Positions 19,456-29,412 of a DNA stretch of 64,000 nt are shown piece by piece. This stretch comes from Chrysophaeum taylorii (lineage: Eukaryota; Sar; Pelagophyceae; Pelagomonadales; Pelagomonadaceae). Location: NCBI GenBank assembly GCA_029834535.1, contig JAQMWT010000566.1, positions 1-64,000 on the forward strand, given 5' to 3'. Made by a program: the position numbers and the translations under genes. Within the stretch, counting starts at the first letter, position 1, and each line of letters starts with the position of its first letter. Under the pieces are notes generated by a model. That model worked only from the letters and a program-made list of their open reading frames with translations, searched no databases and was not told where the DNA came from.

Positions 19456-20012
19456 CAGCACGTGTGGAGTAGGGTGGAGTCGTCGACCAAGAAGAGGATA
19501 ACCTCGGGGTTACCGATCGACAGAGAGCCACGTCGAGCTGGACGTGGCAGAAGACGGGCTTCGCCAAGAGGACGCCGACCTCGCGGGGCGTCTGGCCCTG
19601 GCTCTTGGTGATCGTTTGGCGTCGGCGGGCGTTAAGGGATACAGGTTGGAGGAGCCTCGGTGACAACGATACGATCGATCATGTATCTGGTACCGTTGCA
19701 GTGGCCGTGCGACGGGTCGAGGTTGCGAAGACTTTAAGCTCGCGATCAAAGTCAGTATGCCGTCGGTTGTCAGGGAGTTCAAAACTCGACTGTAAAGAGC
19801 GAGGCGTCGTCTTCCGACCCAACCTAGTCGGCCGAAAAGAACTCCGACGCCTCGTCTCCAGGAAAAAAAGGCCGCGGTCATGCGCGCGTTGTCAGCATCG
19901 ACAACATCGTTTCGACGGGGCGTGAGAATGGCGCGCTGAAAGAGCCGCCGCGGGTCGTGGAAACAGTCTGCGAGGTCGACGTAGACGGCTTGGAGGATCA
20001 ATGCCTGCCTGG
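19456..20012 (-). pseudogene. Helitron helicase fragment, copy 3 (inverted)
   Basis: The same segment on the minus strand, meeting copy 2 tail to tail at about 19450. LQAVYVDLADCFHDPRRLFQ and the SQGQTPREVGVLL block can be read on the minus strand in different frames. It shows that at least one inversion or opposite insertion occurred inside the cluster. Confidence 0.7.
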
Positions 20013-20221
20013 CTCGCGGGCCTACCTGATCCTTACCCTAAATCGGGGGACAAACAAACAGACAGACAGACAGACAGACCCCACAAAAACCACCCACATC
20101 CTTCATGAGGAAGCTATGACACTTACCCCTGCACCACGTATCCAGTATCCTTACGTCTTTCTCTTATCGCTAGTCTAACGCCTCATACCATTCGTAACAC
20201 TTCATGCTCCCCACACACACC

Positions 20222-20500
20222 CCCCTCTTAGCAGTCGACATTTAAAGACAGACGGACAGACAGTCTGTTTGTCTTTAAATGTCGACTGCTAAGAGTCTAG
20301 CAATCGACATTTAAAGACAGACGGACAGACAGTCTGTTTGTCTTTAAATGTCGACTGCTAAGAGGGGTGTCTGTCTGTTTGTCTGTTTGTCTGTCTGTCT
20401 GTTTGTCTTTAAATGTCGACTGCTAAGAGGGGGGTGTGTCTGTCTGTTTGTCTGTAAATGTCGACTGCTAAGAGGGGGGTGTGTGTGGGGAGCATGAAGG
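20222..20500. repeat. Tandem palindromes with GTCGACTGCTAAGAG arms
   Basis: Two successive palindromes (about 20226-20293 and 20296-20363) have arms reading CTTAGCAGTCGACATTTAAAG around a short TCTG/CAGA centre. At least two more single arms follow to 20480. Single arms also occur at 13632, 18440 and 25855, usually next to a run of G and GTGTGT. They may be termini of a small element that inserted repeatedly. Confidence 0.7.
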
Positions 20501-20556
20501 ATTTGGGTGGGTTTGTTTATCCCCCGAATTAGGGTAAGGATCATGTAGGCCCGCGA

Positions 20557-21145
20557 GCCAGACAGTGATCCTCCAAGCCGTCTACGGCGACCTCGCAGAC
20601 TGTTTCCACGACCCGCGGCGGCTCTTTCAGCGCGCCATTCTCACGCCCCGTCGAATCGATGTTGTCGATGCTGACAACGCGCACATGACCGCGGCCTTTT
20701 TTTCCCGGAGACGAGGCGTCGAAGTTCTTTTTGACAGACTAGGTTGGGTCGGAAGCCGACGCCTCGCTCTTTACAGTCGAGTTTTCGACTCCCTGACAAC
20801 CAACGGCATGCTGACTTTGGTCGCGAGCTTAAAGTCTTCGCAACCTCGACCCGTCGCACGGCCACTGCAACGGTACCAGATACATGATCGATCGTGTCGT
20901 GTCACCGAGGCTCCTCCAACCTGTATCCCTTAAGGCCCGCCGACGCCAAACGATCAACAAGAGCCAGGGCCAGACGCCCCGCGAGGTCGGCGTCCTCTTG
21001 CCCTAGCCCGTCTTCTGCCACGTCCAGCTCTACGTGGCTCTCTGTCGATCGGCAACCCCGAGAATATGCTCTTCTGAGTCGACGACTCCACCCTACCCCA
21101 CGCGTGCTGCGCAATACCGATAAGCCCGCTCCCGGCGTCTACACG
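20557..21145 (+). pseudogene. Helitron helicase fragment, copy 4
   Basis: Fourth copy, plus strand, introduced by the same AATTAGGGTAAGGATCA leader as the other copies. Contains DLADCFHDPRRLFQRAILTP and INKSQGQTPREVGVLLP in separate frames. Followed by the shared minisatellite and 110-bp spacer. Confidence 0.7.
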
Positions 21146-21635
21146 CGCACTGTAAGTGGACTTACTGGGACCAGGTGAACTTACTGGGGTTTGAGATTGG
21201 GACTAGGTGAACTGAGTGACCAGGTGAGCTTACTGGGGCCAGGTGAACTTACTGGGGGTTTTTAAGTAAACTCAAGGGATGGCGGCGCGTGTGGATCAAA
21301 GCAGCTTGGATTGGCCGGGGATGAGAGCGACGAGCTCGAAGGAGAGTGGGGTGAGTGGGTGCGGGTTTACGCCGAACTTACTGGGGTTAGAGATTGGGTT
21401 TACGCCGAATTTACTGGGGTTAGAGATTGGGACTAGGTGAACTAAACGGGAACAGGTGTACTTGCTGGGGTTAGAGATTGGGACTAGGTGAACTTACTGG
21501 CCTGCACTTGTTATTGTTATGCTTCCCGGAAAGAAATAAATAGACTAATTTCGGACTCGTGACGTCACGAGGTGGTGTGTGTGGCAGGCAGCACCACACC
21601 ATTCGTCGTCAGAAACGTCCGGCATCGTCGCTGGC

Positions 21636-24006
21636 ATGGAGATTTCGCTCGGTGACGAGTCAGCATGGGCGTCGGTGCCGAGCGTTCTGCGGCGCGCGCT
21701 GACGCGGCTCGCGCAGACGAGCGCCGCCACGTCGCAGCGCGTGGCCGACCTCGAGCAGACCCTCGAAGAGGAGCGGCTCCGGTTCGCGGAGACGACGGCG
21801 CGGTTGGTGGACCGCGTCGAGGCCGCGGAGCGCGGCGCCTCGGGGGGAATCGACCGGGTGTGGCAGCAGGCGCTCGCGGACCGGTGCCGCGAGCTCGAGG
21901 CACGGTTCCAGGGCGAGCTCGACGCGGCGAGGGCCGACTCGGCGGCGACCCGGGCCGTCGCGACGCTCCGCGGGGCGAGCGACGCCCTCGTGGCGGCGAG
22001 CGTGGCGGCGGCGATCGACGAGGCGGCCCCGAGGATCGCCGCCGAGGCGGCCGCAACCGTCGCGCGCGACCACCGCCCCCAGCAGCAGGAGCAGCCGGTC
22101 GCTTCGCACGCTCGGCTCGCGACCGAATGCGCCGAGGCGCTCGCGCTCGCCAAGGACGCCGCCGCCGCGACCGAACGTCTCGAGGCCGACGTCCGCGCGC
22201 GCCCGACGCGCCAGGAGTGCGGCGTGATCGCCAAGGACGCGGTCGCGCTCCGCGTCGCGCCGCTCTCGTCTGACCTCGCCGAGCTCCGGCGTCTCAGGAG
22301 GGTGGGGAGCGACGACAGCGACGGCCACTACAACCGCAATTTAATAAAAGGCGACGACGCGCGGAGCGGCGGCGTTGACCTCGACGCGATACGACGGTGC
22401 GAGGCGCGGTGCGAGGAGGTCGCGAGCACGATCGACGCCGTCGAGCGCGGCTGTCGGCAGGCGATCGAGGATACGGAGGCGTCCCTGCGGCGCGCCTTGC
22501 GCGACGAGGGGTCTGAGCTCGCCGCGCTGACGTCTCGAGTGACGGCGATCGACGCGTCGCTCTCCGAGCTCCGGGAGTCGGACGAGAGAATCGAGGAAAA
22601 CCTGAAGAGCGCCGACGCCGAGCTCCGCGACCAAACGGCCGAGCTCCGCGACCACGCGGCCGCCGTGCGCGGGGACGTCGACGCCCTCAAGGCCGTGACG
22701 GAGACGGCCGCGCTCAAGGAGGCGATGGAGCACGCGACCGCCGAGTCGACGACTCGTCGGCCGCCGCCGCCGTCGAAGGCCGCGGACGACGAGGAGGCGC
22801 TCCGGGAGGAGACGGCCGCCCTCGAGGCGGCGATGGCCAGGGCGACCTTGGGGGAGGAGAAGAAGTCGAGGTCGTCGAGCCAGCCGCCGCCGGCGGCGAT
22901 GAAGCTGGTCGCCGACGCCGCGCTGCAGCGCGTGCTCCCCAACGACGACCGGCTTACGACGACGAAGAATACGCCTCGAGCAGCCTCGCGGGAAAGCGAG
23001 GAGCGGGTCGCCGCGCTGCGGCGAGACGTCGAGGCGGCGACGAGCGCGGTACGCAAGGATCTCGAGACGTTCAAGAAGGCGACCGAAACAGCGCTCAAGG
23101 AGAAGCGGTCCCCGGGAGAGTCGCCGGCGGCGATGAAACTCGTGGTCGACTCGTCGGTCAAGCGCGCGGTCGACGCGGCGGCGCGCGACATCCGATCGCA
23201 CGTCGACTCGGCGACGCGGGAGATGATCGAGTCTGCGACGCGGGAGATGCGGTTCCAGGTGACGGAGGCGGTGTCGAAAGGCGCCGAAGCTGCCGAGGCG
23301 ACGCGGCTCGAGCTCGAGGAATACGAGGGGCGATTCGAGCCGCTCCGGCGGCGGGGGCGATGGCTCTGGCGGTCGGGCCGCGTCTCCTTCGGGGGCTACA
23401 TCCCCTGGGATCTCGAGGCCCTCAACTCGGCCCGCGACATCATAGCCTGGCGCAAGGATCTCCCGAGCACGGTGACGATAAACGCGGCCGGCCTGTACCG
23501 GGTTGCCGTCGGCGTGTTTACGCACGCCGACGCGACCGTCCAGCTCTGCGTGGGCGGCGAGCCCGTCCTCACGCTCGAGCCCCAGCCCCCGGGCACCACC
23601 CTCGCCAGTCAGCCGTGAGCGCGCCCTCCCGAGCGTCGAGCCACTAGAGCGCAGGCCCAACGGCGCGACGATCGCGCACTCTCTCCGCCGCTCGGCGTGC
23701 GTCCCGTCGTGACGAATCTTAACTCTCGTAGGCATTCGGCGGGCGAGATCGCGTGCATCTGCATCGACGAGTACGTCGCTCTCCCGGTAAGAAGAAGTAG
23801 CTTTCTTCGTCAATACATAGTCACGCCAGGCCCCCGCCGAGCTGGGCGTGCGATTCGATTACGGCGAGTTTCGTTGTCGCGGCGGCGGTCCCCGTCTCAG
23901 CTTTTGTCGTCGTCGTCGTCGTCGCAGGCCTCGACGCTCGCGACGCCTCGTGCCAAGCCTTCCTTTCCATCCTCAAGGTCTGACATTCGTAAGTATCACA
24001 CAGTAG
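21636..24006 (+). CDS. Coiled-coil protein with C-terminal C1q-like domain
   Basis: The ATG at 21636 opens about 650 residues of Ala/Glu/Arg-rich heptads (LEQTLEEERLRFAETTARL and similar), so a long coiled coil. From about residue 590 a beta-rich domain begins: RRGRWLWRSGRVSFGGYIPW, WRKDLPSTVTINAAGLYRV and VQLCVGGEPVLTLEP, resembling C1q/TNF-like modules at the end of coiled-coil proteins. The plain frame stops at 23618. Removing introns of 40 nt (23615-23654), 35 nt (23697-23731) and 43 nt (23787-23829) keeps the frame and adds IACICIDEYVALP and ELGVRFDYGEFRC, which fit the rest of such a domain. About 750 aa in total. The introns are predictions. Role unknown, perhaps a trimerising scaffold. 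Confidence 0.65.
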
Positions 24007-24077
24007 TCAGTACGATAACTCCAATACTACTTAGTTACTACTTATCAGCAAAGATCCACATCCCACTTTTCCGACCG

Positions 24078-24710
24078 ATGGCAGCACTAGTCCAGGAGGA
24101 GTTGTGGCAGGATAATGTCGAGGCGGCCATTCCAGAGGCCAAGGAGGCGAGCGCGTCGGGGTCACGTTTTTCGGAACGGCTGACAACATATCTCGCCGAC
24201 ACGATCGGAAAGGCGGCGAAGGATGGAGAGAAGGGGGACCACCTCGCGGTTTTTGAGGTTTTCAACGAGGAGGGCAGCCCGCAGGGGTGCCGACCGCAGT
24301 CGAGCAGCTGCTGCGTGAGCCCCTGCGAGCAGGGCCGTCAGGAGGCGTTTCGCGTCGGCGTGCGCAACAACTCTCGGTGCACGGTCGTCTTGTTCCTGAG
24401 CCCTGCGCCGATCGACTGGGAGGTCGTCGACATCACCGAGGGATTCGTGACGGCGAGCTTCGACGCGACCTATCTCGTGCTCGAGGACGAGGCAATCAAA
24501 GTCGAAAGGAAAGAGATCGCCAGCGGGGCGGTCACCCACGTCGAGCTCGTCCCGGGCGACCAGGTTTTCTGCACCGTCTTTGGCGTGCACCGCACCGCCG
24601 AGGACGACAAAGTCCATCTCGTCCTGCACAAGCCCAACTGGGCCTGGGCAGCCGGCGGCGTTGGCGACAACGTCGTCCACTTCGAGCTCCCCGCCGACGC
24701 CCTCTACTAG
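24078..24710 (+). CDS. Hypothetical conserved-looking protein
   Basis: 210 aa from the ATG at 24078 (MAALVQEELWQD). An N-terminal helical part is followed by a strand-rich half (RNNSRCTVVLFLSP, ATYLVLEDEAIKVERKEIA, DQVFCTVFGVHR) with several Trp and Cys residues. No signal peptide or membrane segment; no family recognised. It lies 71 bp after the predicted end of the coiled-coil gene on the same strand, and converges on the chitinase-like gene with a 35-bp gap. Confidence 0.6.
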   Translation: MAALVQEELWQDNVEAAIPEAKEASASGSRFSERLTTYLADTIGKAAKDGEKGDHLAVFEVFNEEGSPQGCRPQSSSCCVSPCEQGRQEAFRVGVRNNSRCTVVLFLSPAPIDWEVVDITEGFVTASFDATYLVLEDEAIKVERKEIASGAVTHVELVPGDQVFCTVFGVHRTAEDDKVHLVLHKPNWAWAAGGVGDNVVHFELPADALY

Positions 24711-24745
24711 GTGCTTTTTTGTGCTGAGCTGAAACGAACCGCACA

Positions 24746-25813
24746 TCATCGCACGTGGAGGAAATTGTTAAAGCCGGCGGCGAAGTCGCAGGTGATTTGG
24801 GTGCCATTGGGGAGCCAGCAGGGTCCGCCGTCGAGGTGGGCGTTCCAGAACATGACGCCACGGAACCGACGGTCGGGGGGGAGCGCGGCAAAGGCGGCGG
24901 CAGCGGCCGAAGGGTCGATGTAGACGGACTTTTCGGGGTCCGAGTCCGAGCCGCGCGAAAAGCCGAGGACGAGCTTTTTCGGCTCGACGGCGACGCGCGC
25001 GACACCCGCGCCAAAATCTACCGTCCAGCCCCTTTCCATCGCTCCCACGAGGGCGGCGAGGTACGCCGCGGGATCCCAATCGAGCTGTTCGATGGCCTGG
25101 GCGGCGCGCGACCAGGACTCGTACAGCTGGAGGTCGACGAAGTCGTACAGCGACGCGTTCCAAACCACGAGCGGAGCGTAGGTGTTTCTGCCGCGATAGC
25201 GGAAGTCGGGCTTAAAGTCGAGGTAGGTGTTCGTGAGCCTCAGGTCGAACCGGGATTCGGTGACATCAAAATATGACTGCGGCGGCACGAGCGAGACGAC
25301 CGCGCCCGCAGCTTTCGCGGACGCGCTCATGTCGTGGATGAGCTCGAGCGTCGAAAAGTTCACCTTGTTGTAGGGGGAGTCGAGGTTGTCGAACCCCTCG
25401 AGGTCCCAGTCGATGCCGTCGAACACGCCCCCGCCGTACGCCTCGAACAGCGACCACCACTCGCTGCCCGACGCGACCGTCGAGTTTGGATGCGCCGCGT
25501 CCCATCCTCCGATCGACATCAGGTGAACGACGTCCTCGAACCCTTCCGCGTCGAGCGACTCCCGCACGCCACGGGCGCAGCTCACGTTCGGCCCGCCCTT
25601 TATGGTCGCCGTGTTGTTCTCCGATACCAACTTGATCGAGAACCAGATCAACACGTTCACACCCGCCACAACCTCGCTCTTCAGTTCGCTCGAGTTGCAA
25701 GACGTCGCGTACGCGATGATCAGGTTCCCCTCTGGCAGCTGACGATACGCCGCGCCCGCTCCGATGACAATGCTGATGATGATGATGAGACTTCTCGTTG
25801 CTGCGACCACCAT
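24746..25813 (-). CDS. Secreted GH18 chitinase-like glycosidase
   Basis: 355 aa with a signal peptide (SLIIIISIVIGAGAAYR). GH18 enzymes hydrolyse beta-1,4 GlcNAc linkages by substrate-assisted catalysis. The SxGG-type motif appears as LMSIGGWDAAHP and the catalytic DxxDxDxE motif as FDGIDWDLEG with the acid Glu present. The last barrel strand is RGVMFWNAHLDGGPCW. The ATG at 25813 is the first in frame. The family is secure. The substrate, whether chitin of the cell's own wall or scales, prey chitin or a glycoprotein, is not. Confidence 0.85.
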   Translation of the reverse strand: MVVAATRSLIIIISIVIGAGAAYRQLPEGNLIIAYATSCNSSELKSEVVAGVNVLIWFSIKLVSENNTATIKGGPNVSCARGVRESLDAEGFEDVVHLMSIGGWDAAHPNSTVASGSEWWSLFEAYGGGVFDGIDWDLEGFDNLDSPYNKVNFSTLELIHDMSASAKAAGAVVSLVPPQSYFDVTESRFDLRLTNTYLDFKPDFRYRGRNTYAPLVVWNASLYDFVDLQLYESWSRAAQAIEQLDWDPAAYLAALVGAMERGWTVDFGAGVARVAVEPKKLVLGFSRGSDSDPEKSVYIDPSAAAAAFAALPPDRRFRGVMFWNAHLDGGPCWLPNGTQITCDFAAGFNNFLHVR

Positions 25814-25924
25814 CTCTAAATCAGCCACGCCGAAAACGGATTGGTACTTGAGTTTTTAAAGGTCGACGGCTAAGAGGGGGGTGTGTGGGGGGGGTACTTG
25901 AGTTCCTGACTATTAGGGTAACAA

Positions 25925-26220
25925 GGGGAGTGAGTGGCTTCGTGAGTGGCTTCTTCTGCTCGGGCGTCGCCTAGATTGCGTCGAGCTCGTCGGCAGTTGA
26001 AGGTGCTCAAGGTGCCGGAGGAGCTGGGTCCGGGGTCGCTGGATTCGGGGGGGTTCGGGTCGGAGGTGGAGCTGAAGCCGACGCTGGTGAGGTAACGGGC
26101 TGCCTCGGTTTACATCATCTTCTCCTGACGCATCTCGTCTTGCAGACGCACCTCGCGCGTTATTATCTCGCGTCGGGCCTTGAAGACAGACACCGCGAGC
26201 AATGTGGGGCTGAATAGATA
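25925..26220 (-). repeat. Dispersed coding-like repeat, copy B
   Basis: Inverted copy of 2761-3065. Relative to copy A it has a 3-nt insertion, a 9-nt deletion and a 12-nt tandem duplication (CACTCACGAAGC region), all multiples of three, and mostly single substitutions elsewhere. Just upstream (25855-25890) is another arm of the GTCGAC/GCTAAGAGGGG repeat. Confidence 0.6.
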
Positions 26221-27332
26221 TGTTCTTCGTAGCCACGGGAAAACGGCGCTCGGAGAGACACGGTCGCAGTACGGTGCCATACATCCGAAGAGGTGCTATT
26301 ATAATTCGTTCTGGTCGCGACGGCCAAATGTCTTTAGAAGCCAATTCAACCCAGATCAATCATCAGCATCGACGAAAGAAGGGACAGGGATTGCAAGAAC
26401 CTCCGCTGGCAACCGACTGCGCATGAAGTTAGTTTTGCGCAGCGTAAGAGCCATCGACAGCGGGGTGATGAGCAGAACAGTTCGCGTCCGTAAATCAAGC
26501 CCAAGGGCGGTCTAGTGAGCAGAGAGATGGGAAGTCCCAAAAGGCTGTGCGTAATAAAGTGCAGAAAATGATGACGAGTCACCTGTTGTCGCCGCCCTGT
26601 CGCGCCGTCTTCAAAGTTGGCCATGAAGTCAAAGAATGGTGACGCGATTCGGAAGCACCAAATCGCCGACAACAGTGGCACGTGTGATCAGAAACGACGA
26701 CGACGACGACAAACGTGCTGTCTGGTGGCCAATTGCGCTGTGAAGAATTTACTTTACCTGCATGGCACGTTCCATGAAGGATTATGACACGTGCCGAATA
26801 ATGATATCCGGAAAAGCAAAGGTATAGGTGGACATCCGCAGGCTCATATGCACGAAAGCGACGCGCACGCTGCATGAGCAACGTCCAGCGAAACTCGTTC
26901 AAAAATGTCGCCGCTGGAGGGTGATAAATAGGCACCGGCCGTGACAAAAATGCGTGCAAGGAGGGCCATCCGCGCCTGCCCCACACCAACCCACGAGTCG
27001 CGAGACCCCCATCGTCAAGATTCCAGAGCCCGAGCGTTTGCAAAGAAAAGGCGGGGTGCTAAGGAGGGGGGGGGGGGTTGCGAACCGGAGCACGTAGTTC
27101 TTTCTAAGCGTTGTGTGGTTGTTGAAGGTCGACCTCGCCTAGAAAACGGTACGAACGCGAGCGCGCACGACGTCGAAGGTTTTTAATGGTCGAGGGGGGG
27201 GGGGTGGCTTTTACTACGGTGTGGGTTCGGGGTGACCACGCTCCCGTTCAAGCGACGGAATGCGGGGAGGCCAACCAATTAAAAAGGCTCGCGCGCATCC
27301 CAAACGTCGCCTGATGCAAAAAAATGTAACTA
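26221..27332. other. Intergenic stretch, 1.1 kb, with decayed repeat
   Basis: No gene supported. 26862-26990 aligns with 59784-59930 (shared CGCCGCTGGA-GGTGA and AAATGCGTG), so both are copies of one unrecognised element. A frame at 26630-26780 shows a possible Cys/His tail ending YLHGTFHEG, reminiscent of transposase zinc-binding ends, but too short to assign. Poly-G runs occur at 27066 and 27194. Confidence 0.45.
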
Positions 27333-28586
27333 CTACGACTTGGCGGCGGCGGCGGCGGCGACCACCTCGGAGAGGAAGTAGCCGAGAGTCCACTCGACGT
27401 CGGCGCCGCCGTTGGCGTCGAGGGCGAAGGTGACGCGGGGGAAGTCGTCGAGGGCGTATACGTCTCTGAGGAGAACGAGGACGTAGGCGGCGTCAAAGCA
27501 CCGAGAAGGAAGGAGGTTGGTGGGGGTATAGGGGTGGCGGCCGGGCATCGTCGCCTCGACGGTATCCCAGGGGATCGCGCAAAAAGAGCGGGCGAGGTCG
27601 TAGAGATGGTTGAGGTCGGGGGTCGGCCAGTCGGGTAGAGGTCCTCCATGATGGGGGGGTCCGAGGGCGCGAATCGCGTCGGCCGCATAGAAAAAGTTGC
27701 ACATCGCCAGGAACGTCGTATTCGGCGGAGGTGTTCCGACGGGGGCTTGGTCGATGGCGCAGGCGCGTCGTCTTCGCGAGGCGGTCGAATTCTGGTCGAC
27801 GTTCCTGGCGCAATCGTCGACGCGGTCGACGAGGGCAACCCTGATCGCGGCGACGCAGGCGTCGAGGTCGCCGAGGCCATCGAAGCCGTCGTCGCCGCGG
27901 AAGCCGGCGTGCGAGCAGGGGTCCGTCGACGCGCCCGCGGAGCGGAGGGAGGCGAGGACGCGGTCGCGGACGGCGTGGGCGCCGAAGCCCGCATAGCTCT
28001 TGGCAAAAAGCGAGGCGCGGAGATTGTCGTTGTCGCAGGCACCCATCGCGTAGGTGATTTGCGTGCTGGAGCCCCCCAGGTCGAGGGCGCCTAACGTCGG
28101 ACCGACAACGTTGAGCTTATGGTCGACCCTTTTCTCCAAAAAATTCGCCGCCGCGAACGCGTAAAAGGCCTCGTCGTCGCCCGAGACGACTCCGATGTCG
28201 CGGCGGTCGAGGCGAAACGGAATGTGGCGGAGACCGTCGAAAATTGCGTCGAGAAGGTCGGTTCTCTCGATGTCGCGCAGATCTCGCACGCCCCCCGTGC
28301 ACCGCACGATCGCCCGGGTAGCTGCTCGCTCGTTTTCGGGGACCAGCTTTGCGCCGTCCTCGAACAGCGACGCCATCTGGGCGACGGCATCGGCAGCCCG
28401 AAGCGCAGCGAGTCCTGGTCGCACCTTTTGCCCTCGTTTCACGCTCACGCCCCCAGAGTAGACGCTCGCGCTGCCGACGTGGTACACGTAGAGCCGCGAC
28501 CCCGTGCTCCCGGCGTCGACGATGACCGTCCACATTTTCTCGGTCTCGACGGCGGCGGCGGCGACGGCCAACAACGCGAACGGCAT
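27333..28586 (-). CDS. GDA1/CD39-type apyrase (NTPDase)
   Basis: A 417-aa nucleoside di/triphosphatase with an N-terminal signal sequence (MPFALLAVAAAAVE). Apyrase conserved regions are visible: ACR1 VDAGSTGSRLYVY, ACR2 as IVRCTGGVRDL, ACR3 GDDEAFYAFAAANFL, ACR4 LGALDLGGSSTQITY, and the C-terminal SRCFDAAYVLVLL. No C-terminal membrane anchor, so a luminal or secreted form is likely. In the Golgi such enzymes remove the nucleoside diphosphates left by glycosyltransferases, which would fit the sugar transporter and GT8 in this window; extracellular nucleotide scavenging is the alternative. ATG at 28586 is 61 bp from the divergent CFAP300 start. Confidence 0.88.
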   Translation of the reverse strand: MPFALLAVAAAAVETEKMWTVIVDAGSTGSRLYVYHVGSASVYSGGVSVKRGQKVRPGLAALRAADAVAQMASLFEDGAKLVPENERAATRAIVRCTGGVRDLRDIERTDLLDAIFDGLRHIPFRLDRRDIGVVSGDDEAFYAFAAANFLEKRVDHKLNVVGPTLGALDLGGSSTQITYAMGACDNDNLRASLFAKSYAGFGAHAVRDRVLASLRSAGASTDPCSHAGFRGDDGFDGLGDLDACVAAIRVALVDRVDDCARNVDQNSTASRRRRACAIDQAPVGTPPPNTTFLAMCNFFYAADAIRALGPPHHGGPLPDWPTPDLNHLYDLARSFCAIPWDTVEATMPGRHPYTPTNLLPSRCFDAAYVLVLLRDVYALDDFPRVTFALDANGGADVEWTLGYFLSEVVAAAAAAKS

Positions 28587-28647
28587 GTGGTGGAATTTTT
28601 TTCTAACGGACTCTTTTCGGCGTTAATTTAGTACAGTGTAGTAAGTG

Positions 28648-29403
28648 ATGATGATCCAGGTCGACCTCGGCCTCGAGTCCCTCCGAGACAACCGCGAGGT
28701 CCGCGACAACCTCGAGCGGTGGGGGCTTTCGACGCTGCGATTCGCCAAGTTCCGCTTCGAGGAGTCCCTCGACGCCGACGACGCGGCGTGCGTGCGAAGG
28801 CTGCTGGCGTCGGACGCCGTCACGCAGTGGCTCGGGGAGCCCCCGAACGGAGAGATCATCCCGCTCCGCACGACGGCCACGTCCCTCGACCTCTTCGATC
28901 CCCTCGAGGCGGCCTTCGCCACGGGGAGCGGCGCCCTCCGCCCGTGCGCGGAGCGAAAATTCGACGGCCTCGTTGTGCACGATCACCTTCGGTTCCGACT
29001 CGTCCGCCTCGAGTTGGAAAGAAACGCCGACGGCTCTAAGAGCGACGACCTCCTGGACGACGACCTCGAAGATGGTGTCGACGACCCCGGCCTCCCGCCG
29101 TCGTTCGAGGAGGCTCGCTCCGAGTTCCTCTTCCACATCTTCTCCCTCCTCGCCATCGGCGGCGCAATGTGCCAGCCCGACGATCACCTCGGGCCCTACC
29201 TCCAGACGGCGAAGGCCCTGTACCGCGACCTTGTCACCGTCTTCCGCTCGGCCACAACCAAAGCCGTTACCATCTCCACAAAGGCGTTCCGCGTTTACGG
29301 CCCCTTCGCCTCGAACAACCGGCTCCAGCGCTGCTACGTCCTCTTCGAGCGGCGAGCCCGGACGGCAGTCATCCTCCACCACCCCATCACCCAGTTTTGG
29401 TAA
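28648..29403 (+). CDS. CFAP300: CFAP300 homologue (ciliary dynein assembly)
   Basis: 251 aa. CFAP300 (C11orf70 in humans) is a cytoplasmic factor needed to assemble or transport axonemal dynein arms. Conserved blocks appear in order: FAKFRFEESLDAD, TSLDLFDPLE, KFDGLVVHDHLRFRL, then the strongest block, SEFLFHIFSLLAIGGAMCQP with HLGPYLQTAKALYRDLVTV, then TISTKAFRVYG and the C-terminal CYVLFERRARTAVILHH ending in FW. ATG at 28648 is preferred. Its presence implies that the organism builds motile cilia with dynein arms at some stage. Confidence 0.85.
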   Translation: MMIQVDLGLESLRDNREVRDNLERWGLSTLRFAKFRFEESLDADDAACVRRLLASDAVTQWLGEPPNGEIIPLRTTATSLDLFDPLEAAFATGSGALRPCAERKFDGLVVHDHLRFRLVRLELERNADGSKSDDLLDDDLEDGVDDPGLPPSFEEARSEFLFHIFSLLAIGGAMCQPDDHLGPYLQTAKALYRDLVTVFRSATTKAVTISTKAFRVYGPFASNNRLQRCYVLFERRARTAVILHHPITQFW

Positions 29404-29412
29404 CACCTACAA

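Larger units (their letters stand above)
17016..21511. mobile_element. Compound repeat cluster of Helitron helicase fragments
   Basis: A 4.5-kb block between two genes, bounded by ACAAGTGCAGG on the left and its exact inverse CCTGCACTTGT on the right. Inside are four decayed copies of a Helitron helicase C-terminal region (three plus, one minus), arrays of a 20-bp-scale minisatellite (AGGTGAACTTACTGGGACC), a 110-bp spacer present three times, and TTTG/TGTC tracts. The terminus CCTGCACTTGT also occurs at about 18080 and 19450, so the block was built from several insertions or duplications of one element. Helitrons are rolling-circle DNA transposons; no Rep domain or complete copy is present. 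Confidence 0.65.

Noticed and set aside
22341-23813. 490-codon minus-strand frame opposite the coiled-coil gene
   Set aside because: A shadow of GC-rich heptad-repeat coding; Arg/Leu/Pro-rich with no domain, while the plus strand has clear structure.
26630-26800. Possible PiggyBac-like Cys/His tail (YLHGTFHEG)
   Set aside because: Too short, with a missing Cys pattern and no catalytic region nearby.
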